This document shows, piece by piece, positions 22,679 to 36,100 of a stretch of 64,000 nucleotides of DNA. Positions within the stretch are counted from its first letter, which is position 1. Each line of letters begins with the position of its first letter. Origin of the DNA: Cephalotus follicularis (Eukaryota; Streptophyta; Magnoliopsida; Oxalidales; Cephalotaceae); NCBI GenBank assembly GCA_001972305.1, contig BDDD01005199.1:33492-97491 (forward strand), given 5' to 3'. The translations under genes were made by a program, and so were the position numbers. Under the pieces are notes generated by a model that did no database searches, was not told the DNA's origin, and saw nothing but the letters and a program-made list of their open reading frames with translations.

Positions 22679-24008
22679 TATTGGAAACGGACAAAACCGA
22701 ATCCAATGCCATAAATGGACTTTGGTGTGTAGGGTGTAAAACAAAACAAAATTACAAACATGGCAGCGGAAGAACACCCAATAAACCAAAACCAATCCAT
22801 TATGGCACGTCCAAAGACCACATGGATCACTACAACATCAACAGAATTGAATTGGTGTCACCATAGCAAACTATGGTGACACACAAGCATGGCAAAAAGA
22901 AGAAGGACCAAGAATTATACCAGTGGGTGAAGGCTCCTTCTTACTTTGCCGCTACACGCTTGAGTAGGTTCCCTTTGATGTTCTCCAAGCCTCAGGAACA
23001 ACAAGCAATCCAACCAGCAATGATAAAGTGTATAAACTCACACTCTCTCTCACTTAGCTTAGAAAAGGTAAATTGATATTGACCAATGAATTCAATTATC
23101 AATCCACCCTAGATAAGCTCTTGCTTGGTGTAAATCAGATGAAGGGAACACACAATATGCAGAGTAATTCGAGCTCTCTTGCCCAGCAAAACTCAAACTT
23201 TTTCTCTTTTTCACCCTCATACATTTTCTGCAAAAAAATGCCTATTACTAGCCTCCAATTCTCTCTCCCTATCTCCCATTCACTTAGGATCATGGCCTTC
23301 ACTCCCTGGGAGTCCGAAGCCATGATTCCCATGTTTCTAAAACGTGCAAGAACAGGAGGTGGATGCTGGATATGAGAGAGAAATCGTGCCCACGAAGTGA
23401 GCTCGTGCACAGGTTGCACGTTCTGCTCAAAGACGTCGACGCCTTCCGAAGGACGTCGACGCCCATGCAATGTGGCACTAACAACATCGACGCTTTCTAA
23501 AAGACATCGACGTCTTTAAAAACGTTAGACATCGACGTCTTTCTAAAAGACATCGATGTCTTTGTCTGGCCAGTGAAGCATTAAGAGTCTAACTCTTTTA
23601 GTGATCTCATGTACCCTTCGAATATTGGTTAAGTAAGATCAAGCATATGTGTTTCCACAAAATGCAAAATCCACACAACCGATATTTGACACCAAGACTT
23701 AATATGTCTAACATATTAAAGATCTAATCATTATAAGGCAGGGACCCTTTAAAATCTTAGTTATCAGAGAGGTGTTCATAAATTACCGAAATACCCCTTG
23801 GGTCCGGTTTAGCCATTCTAAATGGTCATTGACCAATTTAAATGCTATTGGAATAATATCCAAATATTATCCAGATGGAAAAATTAATCTAATTAATTTT
23901 CCCACACCTCAATAACTCCTGATTTTTTAAGTCTTCGGTTCGCGTGTACTATAATCCCTTGTCATGCTTGGCCCCGATTGAGGTCTAGGGTAAGGATATG
24001 TGTCAACC
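22679..24008 (-). repeat. Diverged C2-like copia LTR, truncated
   Basis: It begins next to the primer site as ATTGGAAACGG (first TG mutated) and follows the C2 LTR order: a GTGTCACCATAG block, a CTCTCTC tract, a palindrome array at 23,425-23,565, and the motif CGGTTCGCGTGTACTATAAT near 23,937. It stops at about 24,008 in CAACCCTAG, where sequence duplicated from 7,971 begins. The two sides share the microhomology CTAG. It is much more diverged from the other C2 LTRs than they are from each other. Confidence 0.78.
23425..23565 (-). repeat. GTCGAC palindrome array, diverged copia LTR
   Basis: Six to seven sites of the AAAGACGTCGACG / AGACATCGACGTCTTT flavour. Homologous LTRs (16,460; 40,723) carry the AAGCGTCGACGCTT flavour at the same place. 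Confidence 0.82.
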
Positions 24009-24594
24009 CTAGTCAGGCTGACCAGAAGATGATTAAACATCCATCTATTCCCCCTGTTGGACCTTCGCCGCCTATTGGCTTTTACTACTGATATTTATTG
24101 CTTGATTATTCCTATTAGATCTACCTCGTGACCCTAGTCAAGTTGTGAGACGATCGTTATATACCATATGTTCTCCCTGATTGGATTGTCACCAGCCTTC
24201 AGGCGATACTTCTATACTTGAGCCGCCAACGGGCAGAGCTACCACCCTCATGTTGCACTTACCATCGAGTATACACTAGGATGACACTTTCCATCGAGTA
24301 TACGCTTAGATGACACTTACCATTGAGGATGCACTTGGACAACACTTACCACCAAGCATGCGCGCAAGTGGAACTTACCACTGTGTATGTGCTCAGATGA
24401 CACTTACCGCTAAGTAGGCCTAATGGATTTAATCTAGCCGATCTAAGTCTACTAGGCCGATCTAACCATCCTCTCTAAAGGTTACCCTTTAGGGGTTAGA
24501 TTACTGGTATTGGTATTGACTTGATTTGAATTGTACAGATTTTAGGTCACACACTCTATAAGATTTACTTGATTTGATGTAGATGTACTCGCAT
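24009..24594. repeat. Duplicated upstream flank of G2, copy B
   Basis: Near-identical copy of 7,971-8,553, including the 29-30 bp minisatellite (24,252-24,418). No gene is seen in it. Its left edge is the junction with the truncated copia LTR. Confidence 0.85.
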
Positions 24595-25325
24595 TGTAAT
24601 CCCCGAGTTTTGATGTATGGAATTTCATGTATTCATATATGGTATCGTATCCTATGGTATTACAGATGGTATAGATGGTATAATATACTATGGTATTTTC
24701 CTTTTTCTGGATGTTTATGGGTTATGGGGGTTCAATAGAAACTGGGGTGAGCTTTTGGATTTTTCACCCAATGAAGCCTATATATAGGCGAGTTGACTTC
24801 TATTCTCATTCCATTTTTCTCATTCTATATTCTAGAGAAATAGTGAGAGAAGGAGTTTGAGAGATAGAGGTCAGAATCAAACAAGAAATGAGCCATTAGA
24901 TTCATGACAGAGTTTAGAGTTTGAAGGAAGGATCAGATCAAGGTTTCAACAACAAATCATTCTAGATCTATAACTCAACCATTGTCGAGGTAGGTTCAAT
25001 ATATATGCTTTGAACTTGCATATAGAGCTAAATCGCATGATGGTATGGGTATGGTTTGATAGATCATAGCTATATGGATAAGTTAGGGTAAATGATATGG
25101 TTAATAACAGATTAAAATAGAAATCAGAGAGAGAATTGAGAGTTTTAGGTTTATAGGTCTAATCTCTTCTCTCTCTCGATTATGGATCTAAGGGTTTAAA
25201 GTTGTTTTCAAGTTGTAATCGACCATTGGAGCTTATAACTTCCTTTGGATCGAGTTTTGAAGGGATTTATATGGATTTCGGGCTGTTAGCAGTCGTTTTC
25301 GACGTTCTACTAAGGCCGCAAATTG

Positions 25326-25560
25326 TCAACAATTTTGGTTAAAGCGTCGACGCTTTGCTAAAGGGATGAACTATCGATGCCTTGTGTAATAATTGACACT
25401 GACGCTTAAGGGAAATAGGCAAACCGTTGAAGCTTTTTGTTAAAGCGTCAACGCTTTGTGTGTTGCCAAATGGTCGATGCTTCATGTACCTGTTGACGCT
25501 TTAAGGCATAATGCCTTAACCGTCGACGCCTTGCACGAAATCGACGATGCTTTGCGCCCT
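25326..25560 (+). repeat. GTCGAC palindrome array, G2-B LTR
   Basis: Paralogue of 9,297-9,525. Many of the A/B differences fall at CpG (for example GTCGACGCC against ATCGATGCC). Confidence 0.8.
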
Positions 25561-26010
25561 ATTTTTATACGAAATGATGTGTTTTCAACCCTTTTTCAAT
25601 TCCAAATCTTTGTATACCCAAATAGGATTCATAGGAAGCCTTCATAATACCGTGTAACCTATGGGAACCTTATTTAAAACACATTTGATTTTCAAATCGA
25701 TCTTCAATGGCTTTCAGCAAAGGTTTCTATAAATAGTTTTACAAACTTCGATAGGTACCGAGGTAAGGTTATAGTAGGGTAGGGTTGGACCTATGGGAAT
25801 ATCATGAGGAGCTAGAACTTTTGAGGACTAGCATTACAGAAAGGATATAAAAAGGGTTTTGACGAGATGACTAATTCTAATTTCCACCCATCATGGAGAT
25901 TAGGGGTACTGACCACACAGTACGAAAGTTGTATGGACCTATAGGAACCACTTTAGGGGTGAACCTATAGAGAGACACCGCATTGTGGATTGACCTATAG
26001 GACCATTGTA

Positions 26011-26460
26011 TCAAGTAAAGGCTGGAACCTAAGGGGACTAGCATTAAGGGAGGGTTATGGAATTAAAGGCTAGAACCTAAGGGGACAAGCATCAAGGGAG
26101 GGTTATGGAATTAAACGCTGGAACCTAAGGGGACTAGCATTAAGGGGGGGAGGGGGGGGGTTAAAGAATTAAAGTCTGGAGCCTAAGCTGACTATCATTA
26201 AGGGAGAGTTAAGGAATTAAAGGCTGGAACCTAAGGGGACTAGCATTAAGAGAGGGTTTAGGAAGTAAAGGCTGGAACCTAAGGCGACTAGCATTAAGGG
26301 AGGGTTAAGGAAGTAAATGCTAGCATTAAGGGAGGGTTAAGGAAGTAAAGGCTAGAACCTAAGGAGACTAGCATTAAGGGAGGGTTAATGAATTTTAGGC
26401 TAAGGGAGGGTTAAGGAACTAAGGGCTAGAACCTAAGGGGACTAGGGTTAAGGGAGGGTT
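26011..26460 (+). repeat. 48-bp G-rich tandem repeat, G2-B LTR
   Basis: Same unit order, truncations and G tract as 9,974-10,425, so the repeat array was already in this state when the region was duplicated. Confidence 0.85.
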
Positions 26461-27320
26461 GATGTGGTCAGTGTTATCTCGATCCCACAGGGCTATGACA
26501 CGGAGGGTGTATGGACAGTGAATGTACTATCTCGGGCCGAAGAGGCATAGTGGTACCTTTACTTAAGGATTGTTTGTAATCATGTATGATTATGGTTATG
26601 GAACGGTACGGTTATGGTTATGGAACAGTACGGTTATTGTTATGGAACGGTACGGTTATTGTTAGGGAATGACACGGTTATGGTTATGGAATGGTATGGT
26701 TATGGTTGATATATGGAATGTCTGTAGACTTAGGGTGTATGGATGGTAAGTTCTATGATTAGGAGTCGTTATGTATGCTACCGCTTAGGGACGGTTGACA
26801 TAACAACGTTGTCCACAATTGGCATTCATGCATCTCACATGTCATGCATATATCTGTATATAACTGCTCACTTCATTGCATATAGTATTGCCTACATAGC
26901 TGTGTTTGGCTGATCCATTCTTGAAATGAGCACAACATCTAGGGTCGGGTGCAAAGGATACTTCGAAGTGAGATAGGATGGGTTACAGAGCAGGATTCCA
27001 GTGGCAGTTCCTAATGTTATTATCTACCTTATATGAGACTTGAAATGTATATGACTGATGTATAAGACATTTTATGTTCCAATTGTATTGACCTGCCGGC
27101 TTGTGGCAGTGCTACATATAGATGTGGAATATGATGTATTATTTTGGGTTTATCCTCGCAAGATTTTTTAATGGTTGTTTTTGCATGCGTATTTTTATAT
27201 TAAAGTTTAAAATTATAGCGTATTTTGTATTTTATGCTATGATTATACGGATGGATTGATGGATGGTTTGCCATAAGTCTGGTCGTGGGGTTCTTCCGTG
27301 GTTCAGGGCATACAGTTTAG

Positions 27321-27333
27321 TGGTATCAAAGCC
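27321..27333 (+). other. G2-B primer binding site
   Basis: TGGTATCAAAGCC lies a few bases after the LTR end TACA and is complementary to the 3' end of initiator tRNA-Met apart from one or two bases. Confidence 0.75.
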
Positions 27334-27474
27334 ACTCTATGTTGGTTATGCTAGGATAGGATCCTTTGATATTGGAATTAAGTGTTATGGATAAGATTGT
27401 TTATGGTGCAGTTATTTTGGAATTATGGTTAAGATGAGTGGATATATAACCCTTTCCTCTTATATAAGGTAGAT

Positions 27475-28890
27475 ATGGAAGGCCGATGTGGAGGAACTAC
27501 AAGAAGAGCTAAAGGTGCGCCATCGACTAGACGCACCAAGGCTACTAGGGGTGTGGAAGAACCAGAGGAGGGTAATATGGCACCAGATACAGAATTTGTT
27601 GCACCTGCTCAAGAAGAGCCAAGGGATTTCTTAAGGGAGATGTATGCCACTATGGCTCAGATGAATGAACTACTACAATGCCAAATGGTTGCATCAGGTC
27701 AAGCCATAATTGCTAGAACAGTTGGACGTGCAGAAGCAGCAGAGAGACCTTGCACTTAGGGAGGATCCATTAATCAGGTTTTTGTAGCTAAACCCTCCTG
27801 TTTTGACAGGGGATTCTGATGCTGTTGCCTCTGAGAGATGGTTGATGCAAATAAAGAAAATCTTTGGTGTCTTAGAGTGTTCAGACTCACAGAAGATTAT
27901 GTTTGCTACTTATATGTTGTAGGGTGAGGCAAAGCATTGGTTGAGAATGATAGATTCTTCTTGGGAGGAATCAGGGATGGTGAGATCTTGGGATTTGTTT
28001 GGAACAGAGTTCGATGAGAAATACTTTCCGACGGCCGAGGTTGACAGAAAGGAGGCTGAATTCCTTGGTCTAGTGCAAGGCAGTATGACTGTGGCCCAGT
28101 ATGAGGCCAAGTTTATTGAATTGGCAAGGATAGCTCCTCACATGGTTAGCACAGAGCCAAGGAAGGCCAAGAATTTTCTTAGTGGGCTCAGACCAGATAT
28201 CAGATAGAAGTTAGTATCGCTTCGGCTGAGATATCTCTTTGAGTTGGCTAGCAGAGCCAGAGAGCTTGAGTCTGTATCTGAAGAACTGTGCAACTTGCGG
28301 ATTCAAGCTGGTAGTAGCAGGCCTGCTCCCTCAGATTGGCAGTCAGGGAGAAGTTCTAGGAGAAGTAACAAGTCCCAGAAACCAAGGAACAGTAGCCCGA
28401 GTCAGGGTGGATCACCTTAGAGTATCGGCAGTCAACCCAATTTTTTAGGGTAGGGAGGGCATTTATAAGGTTTGCAGCAGAGACGTAGAGGGCAGGTCTC
28501 ACAACAGAGAGAGCAAAGGAGGACATCTTCATAGGGAGGTCGCTCTAGACTTTCCAGTGGTGCTAGTCAGGCTCTTTTTAGTCCATGCATGCAATACCAA
28601 CGCACTAATCATACATCTGATGATTGTTAGTGGCAGGCCGGCAAGTGCATGGGTTGTGAAGCTTCGGACCACATAGCTAGAGATTGTCCTCATGACAGGT
28701 TTGGTTTAGGGAATCAACAGGGACAAAGTATGGGTTGATCTCAGGGAGGCTCTCAACAGAACCAGGGTATCAGTTATCAATAGGGTCGTGGTCTTGGACA
28801 ACAGTATTAGGGTCGTCCTAGTACTAGTGTACCTTCTACGGTGAGGGAAGATCATGGTAAACAGCCTATGGGATCGATACCTACAGTGTA
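27475..28890 (+). pseudogene. G2-B gypsy gag remnant
   Basis: Copy of the gag at 11,433 with the same start (MEGRCGGTTRRAKG), the same capsid motifs (EKYFP, FLGLVQGSMTVAQYEAKF) and the same set of CAG-to-TAG stops, including 28,205. A small deletion near 27,748 (after GRAEAAERP) puts copy B out of frame relative to A. The second zinc knuckle CMGCEASDHIARDC is intact near 28,660. Not functional. Confidence 0.87.
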
Positions 28891-28906
28891 GGGCAGGGTA
28901 TATGCC

Positions 28907-29846
28907 ATGGAAGAGAGAGCTGCAGCGGGTTCCGCTTCAGTTATAGGAGGTACTATTTGTATCTCTCAGCATATGGTATGGATTCTTATAGATCTAGGTT
29001 CTTCTCACTCATACATTGCATCGCATTTCATATGTTATGTGGGTGTGGAACCCGAGCCTTTACCTTTTGCGATGGAAATTAGCACCCCAGTAGGAAAGCC
29101 TGTGTATTCCAAATGGGTGTGTAGGTCGTGTTCTATAGAGATCGCTGGCCTTGTCTTGTTAGCGGATCTTATAGTATCGCCGATTGATGAGTTATATGTG
29201 ATTCTAAGGATGGATTGGTTAGTAGCACACTATGCTCAAGAGGATTTTTATGGGAAGGTCTTGACCTTCAGCATGCCAGGGCAGTCTCAGTTCTAGTTTA
29301 TTGGGACTTTATAGTACCAATCAATTCAGATAATATCAGTTATTCATTCTGATAGGCTTATGAGACAAGGTTGCATTGGTTACCTGGCACATGTGATGGA
29401 CGGTAGAAGATGAGTACCAAGATTGGAGGATGTCCCGGTTGTTTATGAGTATCCGGATGTGTTCCCGGATGAGTTGACATCCTTACCTCCAGAAAGGGAT
29501 ACGGAGTTTGTGATTGATCTCATACCAGGAACGACACCGATATCAAGGGCTCCTTATTGTATGGCACCCCCAGAGTTGAAAGAATTGAAATTGCAGTCGC
29601 AGGAATTGCTCGATAGAGGTTTTATCAGGCCTAGTGTTTCCCCTTGGGGAGCGCCTGTCTTATTTGTCAAGAAAAAGGATGGATCTTTATGGATGTGTAT
29701 CAACTATCGACAGCTCAACATGGTTACTGTTAAGAATAAGTATCTATTGCCGCATATCGATGAATTGTTTAATCAGTTGAGAGGTTCTTCAATGTTTTCC
29801 AAGTCAGATTTGAGATCGGGATATCACCAGCTCAGGGTATGGATGG
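28907..29846 (+). pseudogene. G2-B protease and N-terminal RT
   Basis: Same sequence as 12,876-13,813, base for base as far as I can compare. Protease motif LIDLGSSHSYIA, RT motifs [22 protein letters not shown] and DLRSGYHQL, then the deletion junction at about 29,840. RT palm motif YVDD and RNase H are missing. Confidence 0.87.
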
Positions 29847-31233
29847 AAGCTTGCTTAGGGTTGCATTAGATGGTCAAGGAGGGTTGAAACCTGAGTTCTG
29901 GATTCATGGTGATGGATTGATCAGGTTTCAGGGCAGAGTTTGTGTTCCTAACAGTAAGGAACTGAAGGATGAGCTGTTGTCACAGGTTCATCGCTCCAGT
30001 TTCTCAGTACATCTAGGGAGTACCAAGATGTACCGAGACTTGAAGCTCAGCTACTGGTGGAATGATATGAAGAGGGAGATAACAGAGTATGTTGCTTCCT
30101 GCTTGACATGTCAGCAAGTCAATGAAGAACACCAGAAGCCAGCTAGATTGCTTCAGCCATTGCCAGTAGCACAACGGAAATGGGAACATATCACGATGGA
30201 TTTTGTGACAGGGTTACCAAGGACGAAAACTAACCGTGATGCCATATGGGTTATCGTTGATCGCTTTACGAAATATGTACATTTTCTAGCAATCAAGATG
30301 ACTTATTCTCTTGAACGGTTGGCATCCTTGTATGTTGGGGAGATTGTTAGGCTTTACGGAGTACCAGTTAGCGTTGTTTTTGACAGGGACCCATGGTTTA
30401 CCTCGCAGTTTTGGAGGAACTTACAGACAGCTTTTGGTACTCAGTTGAGTTCCAGCACGACCCTTTATCCCCAGACGGATGGTCAGTATGAGCGGACCGT
30501 CCAGACTCTTGATGACATGCTATGAGCATGTGTGATGGATTAGGGTGGCAGTTGGGACGAGCATTTACCGTTAGTGGAGTTCTCATACAATAGTAGTTAT
30601 CATGCTAGTATTGGAATGGCACCGTTTGAGGCCCTTTATAGAAGAAAGTGTAGAACTCTCGTATGTTTGTTTGTGGTAGGTGAACAAAGTCTTTTAGGGC
30701 CAAAGCTTGTGCAAGAGACAACAGAAAGGGCTAAGGTTATAAGGGAAAGGCTTCTAATGGCTCAGAGTCAACAAAAGAGTTATGCAAATCATCGAATGTG
30801 AGACTTAGAGTTCTCAGAGGGAGACCATGTGCTCCTTAAGGTTTCACCAACCAAAGGGATTATAAGGTTTGGCAAGAAAGGAAAGTTAGCCCCTCAGTAT
30901 ATAGGACCTTTTGAGATTCTTGAAAGGGTAGGTGCAGTAGCCTACAGACTTGCCTTACCGCCCAATTTGTCAGATGTGCACATTGTTTTCAATGTATTGA
31001 TGCTGAGGAAGTATCATCCAGATCTTTTGCATGTACTATAGTTTGAGCCGTTGGATTTGAGGGCGGATATGAGCTTTGAGGAGATACAGGTTTAGATCAT
31101 AGATAGCCGAGTCAAGCAATTAAGGAACAAGAGTATTGCACTGGTTAAAGTGTTATGATAATATCATGGGCTTGAGGAAGCGACATGGGAGCATGAGGAT
31201 GATGTGAGAGTGTTATATCCTCACTTGTTTTGA
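29847..31233 (+). pseudogene. G2-B integrase and chromodomain remnant
   Basis: Better preserved than copy A: one open stretch of 228 codons (29,839-30,525) covers the HHCC domain (VHRSSFSVH..., CLTCQQV) and all three DDE residues (TMDFVTGLP, FDRDPWFTSQF, DGQYERT). Stops follow near 30,523 and 30,541. The C-terminal region (YIGPFEILERVGAVAYRLAL) is open at 30,829-31,041, and the chromodomain-like tail ends at 31,233. Alone it has no RT, so it could at most act in trans. Confidence 0.87.
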
Positions 31234-31259
31234 CCTTAAGGAATCTCGGGATGACATTT

Positions 31260-31682
31260 CTCCAAGGAGGGGAGGACGTAAGCCCCGAGTTTTGATGTAT
31301 GGAATTTCATGTATTCATATATGGTATCGTACCCTATGGTATTTATGGATGGTATGGATGGTATAATATACTATGGTATTTTCCATTTTATTGATGTTTA
31401 TGGGTTATGGGGGTTCAATAGAACTTGGGGTGAGCTTTTGGGTTTTTCACCCAATGAAGCCTATATATAGGTGAGCTGACTCTTCTATTCTCATTCCATT
31501 TTTCTCATTCTATATTCTAGAGAGATAGTGAGAGAAGAAGTTAGAGAGATAGAGGTAAGAATCAAGCAAAAAAAGAACCATTGGATTCGCGAAAAAGTTT
31601 AGAGCTTAAAGGAAGGATCAGATCAAGGTTACAACAGCAAATCCTTCTAGATCTGCAGCTCAACAGTTATTGAGGTAGGTTA
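31260..31682 (+). repeat. G2-B polypurine tract and 3' LTR first fragment
   Basis: The polypurine tract CCAAGGAGGGGAGGA (31,262-31,276) is followed by the LTR from 31,277 (CGTAAGCCCCGAG) with its TATA box at 31,462. It ends GGTTA where the copy B copia LTR begins at 31,683, the same insertion point as in copy A. Confidence 0.85.
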
Positions 31683-33100
31683 TGTTGGAAATGGTATAAC
31701 ATACCCGAAGCCGAATTCGGACCAAAGGGTGTTAGAATGTCAAACAAAATTTTTCTAATGAATATGTAGCAGAAGATAAAACATTTAACACCAACAAATA
31801 GGTCCAATTCACCAAGGCTGGTCACAAGGGTCACCACAACATAATCATAATTGAGTTGGTATCACTCATGCATGCAAGAGTGATACACAACATGGCAACA
31901 TGAGAGAGACAAGGAGTTCATACGTATGGTGATGGCTCCTTCGTTCTATGCCACTACTAGCTTGAGAAGATTCCTTTGAAACTTTGAGTTCCTCCAAGTC
32001 ACCAAGCTTCAAAAACGCCAGCAGCTACTAACCTCAAAAACAGTCTCAGTCATGTTTCCTCTCTCTCACACAATGCTCACTAAGAGAAGATTGAGATTGA
32101 CTAAGATTGTAAATAACAATACACCCTAGGTTTGCATCAAACTTGATGAACTAATCAGAGAAGGGATTTTGCAAAGAACTTGACGAGCCTGTTTTCGAAA
32201 ACGTTCAAGTCCCTCACCAGCAAAAACACTATCTATGTTTTATGCCAGCCCGTTTCTCTCTCTCTCTAGTCCACCAACAAAAACACTATCTGTGTTTTAT
32301 GCCAGCCCATTTCTCTCTCTCTCTAGTCCCCCACTCAACCACATATATATCATGGCCCTTCCTCTAAGGAAAAACATGCCCATGATTCAAAAACGTGCTT
32401 TCCATCATACTCAGATAGGAGAAAACTGCTGGGAGTGAGAGAGAGAAATGTGCGCACATCTTGTGTCCGATTAGGGCTCCGATTACCAGCCCTGCACAAG
32501 AACTAGGTACGGTGGAGATCAAAGTATAACCGTCTCCATACAATATAGAGCAGCCGCTCAGGTCTAAGGATCAGACGAGTTCAAAAACTCGCTAAGTGAC
32601 TAGCACTTATACACAACCGCAACAAGTAGGAGTCACTACTGACACAAGAATAGTGACTATCCAAATAGTGTCTCCTACGCGGGTCCAGTTCAGTCTACAC
32701 CCTCCCAACGCGTACCCCATATTTGCCCTAATATCCCAACATAAATGGTAGTGAGAGAATCCATCCTCCAATTCCAAAAGCAGGCAACATACGCGCAAGT
32801 CTATCCGGTTCACTAATGCCCACAAAATGAACCTATGACTTGGAACTATTCGACATAAGGAATAAGGTAGCCAATCTCACTGCCTCTATACTTGACATCC
32901 AACCTTATTTCAGGGCATCACAAGTGTAAGTAGGGAAATATTAACCTACTTCAATTATGTGATAAAACACAAGTGATATTGCCATAAATGATATAAACAA
33001 AGTAGCACGTGCCATATATCAGGAATAAGATTGTTTATATACATGGATAGATTTATAACTAAAGCCCATCCAATGGCTTGTCGAGTCACCCTATCTAACA
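31683..33100 (-). repeat. C2-B copia LTR with 879-bp internal deletion
   Basis: Near-identical to 15,652-17,948 but lacking the segment equivalent to about 16,450-17,329 (junction near 32,476). The lost piece contains the palindrome array. Ends TGTTGGAAATGG / CCCTATCTAACA are intact. Confidence 0.87.
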
Positions 33101-36100
33101 ATCTTCCATCAAGCCATGAACTCCTATAGCCTAGACCCATCGTCCCACGATGATACTCCAAAGCCTGGGTGCCCATTGCCTTGGTCAATGGATCTGCTGT
33201 GTTCTCCTCTGAGGAGACCCTCTCAAGCTGAATATCTCCCCTACCAATAATCTCTCAGATCAAATGATAGCGCCGCTCGATGTGTTTGCATTGCTGGTGA
33301 GACCGTGGTTCCTTGGCTCATGCTACAACCACATTACTGTCACAGTATATTACAACCGGACTACTAATGGAAGGAACAACTCCGAGTTCAGTAATGAACT
33401 TGCGTATCCATACACCCTCCTTGGCAGCATCTAAGTCTGCTATGTACTCGGCTTCTGTAGTAGAATCCGTTATAGTCCATTGCTTTGAACTGCGCCAGCT
33501 CACAGCTCCTCCATTAAGTACAAAAACATATCCGGAGACAGATTTGTGATCATCAGGATCACTATCAAAACTGGAGTCTGTGTAGCCCTCCAATTTTAAT
33601 TCACTATCCTTTCCATAGATCAAGAAGATATCCTGAGTCCTTCGAAGGTACTTCATAATCCCCTTGACCACTTCCCAGTGCTTCTCACCGGGATTAGATT
33701 GGAATCGGCTTGCCATTTACAAGGCATGCGCGACATCAGGCCTAGTATATAACATGGTATACATATTCGACTCATGCGTGCTCTCTATTTAGATGTCCGA
33801 GGAGACATCTTTCAAGAAAGATGAATTCCTTCACCTATTGGCAATAGGCCTCTCTTGCAATTCTCCATGCTAAACCTTTTCAGCACCTTACCGATGTACT
33901 GACTTTGGGAAAGCCCAAGCAACCTATTGGATATATCCATGAAGATCCTAATACCCAGTATATAGGTGGCTTCTCACAAATCTTTCATGAAAAATTTCTT
34001 AGTCAGGAATATCTTTGTAGACTGCAACATTCCTACATCATTCCCAATGAGTAGGATGTCATCTACATATAGCACTAAGAAGGTGATACTAGGTCCCTCT
34101 TGCTTTCGATAAACACAGGGCTCATCTACATTTTTAATGAAGTCAAAAGCTTTGACTGCTTCATCAAAATGTAGATTCTAGCTACGTGATGCTTGCTTTA
34201 GTCCATAGATGGACCGTTCAAGCTTTCACACCATGTGCGGATGCTCGACAGATGTAAACCCCTCGAGTTGGGCCATATATATGTCCACGTCAAGACGCCC
34301 ATTCAAAAATGTCGTCTTGATATTCATTTTCCATATCTCATAATCATAATGAGCGGCAATGGCAAGCAAAATCCGAATGGATTTGAGCATGGCGACAGGT
34401 GCGAATGTCTCAGTATAGTCGATACTATGTCGCTGTTTATACCCTTTTGCCACTAATCGAGCTTTGTATGTCTTGATCTTTCCATCTGCATTCATCTTCT
34501 TCTTGAAGATCCATTTGCATCCAATAGGCACAATGCCTTCGGGTGCTTCAACCAAATTCCAAACTTGGTTGGAGTACATGGAATACATTTCAGATTTCAT
34601 GGCTCCTAGCCATGCATTGGATTCAGTGCCCTGCACTGCCTCCTGATAGCTGGTAGGCTTGTCGTCTTCAACGACGTTGACCTCATCAGTACCATCAATG
34701 AGAAAACTATACCTCTCATGTGCTAATGGGATCCAGCCTAATCTCCTCAAATGAGCTTTACCTAACTGAGATCCATTCTCAACCTGAGATCCAATCTCAA
34801 CTGTGTCTGTTGAAGGTCCAACCCCAACTCCTCCATTTTCTGTGTGGTTTCTACCTATGGTAAGTCCTTGAGTACCACGTGACTCCCACTGTTTTCTTCA
34901 AGAAGGTATTCCTTCTCTAGGAACACAGCATTTCACGAAACAAATATCCTTTATTCGCTATGATGGTAGAAGAAGTATCCTTTAGTTTCCTTTGGATACC
35001 CCACAAACCTGCACCGGTCTGACCATGCATCCAGCTTATCTGCGTCAAGCCTCTTGACATAAGCTGGACAGCCCCAAACCTTTAAATGGTTCAGGCTGGG
35101 CTTCCTCCCTGACCATACCTGGTATGGAGTGGAGGGTATAGATTTTGAAGGAATCTGATTCAAGATGTAGACAGCTGTTTCTAGGGCATATCCCCAGAGA
35201 TAGGTAGGAAGGTCAGTAAAAGACATCATAGATCAAGCCATGTCCAACAAGGTCCGATTCCTCTTTTCGAACATACCATTATGCTGTGGTGTTCCAGGAG
35301 GTGTCCACTGAGATAGAATTCCGTTATCTTTAAGATAACCTAGGAATTCAACTTACAGGTACTCGCCACCTCGGTCTAACCGAAGTATTTTAATTGACTT
35401 ACCTGTCTACTTTTCTACTTCAAGTCTAAACTCCTTAAATTTCTCAAAGTATTCTAACTTGTGTCTCATCAGATACACATAACCATACCTAGATAAATCA
35501 TCAGTGAAGGTTATGAAGTAGATATAACCTCCTCGTGCACTAACCGACATAGGACCACATACGTCGGTATGGACTAATCCCAGTAAGTCCATAGACCTTT
35601 CTCTTTCACCAGAGAAGGGGAATTTGGTCATCTTTCGCAATAAGCAGGATTCACATATTGGATAGGACTCCAAGTCCTGGATATCTAGAAGATCATCCTT
35701 AACCAATTGTGAAAGTCTAGCATCACTAAGATGAACAAGTCTACAATGCCAAGTATAGGTTTTATTTAGCTCAGTTTCTCATGGTATTTTCTTATTACTT
35801 TGCTATATGGATAGGACTTTAGATTGTTTAGTATTTAAGACAAATAATCCATTATCGAAAATGCCATTACCGACACAAACATTGTCAGAAAATACAAAAC
35901 ATTGAATGTTTTGGAATTTAAGCTTTAAGCCCAAATTGCATAAGTATGAAACACTTATAATATTTCTTAAAACGTTTGGAACATAATAACAAGGATTAAG
36001 CGTCAATACATAACCATTACTTAAAGTAACAGCACAAATCCCTACAACTTCAGCGGTGATCCTAGATCCATCCCCAAGCCGCAAGTCCAAGTCTCCAGCC

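Larger units (their letters stand above)
24595..27314 (+). repeat. G2-B gypsy 5' LTR
   Basis: Second copy of 8,554-11,272, starting TGTAATCCCCGAG. It keeps the TATA box (24,779-24,786), the palindrome array (25,326-25,560), the 48-bp G-rich repeat (26,011-26,460) and the GGTTATGGAACGG repeat (26,587-26,710) in the same order. Differences from copy A are scattered single bases and small indels. Confidence 0.88.
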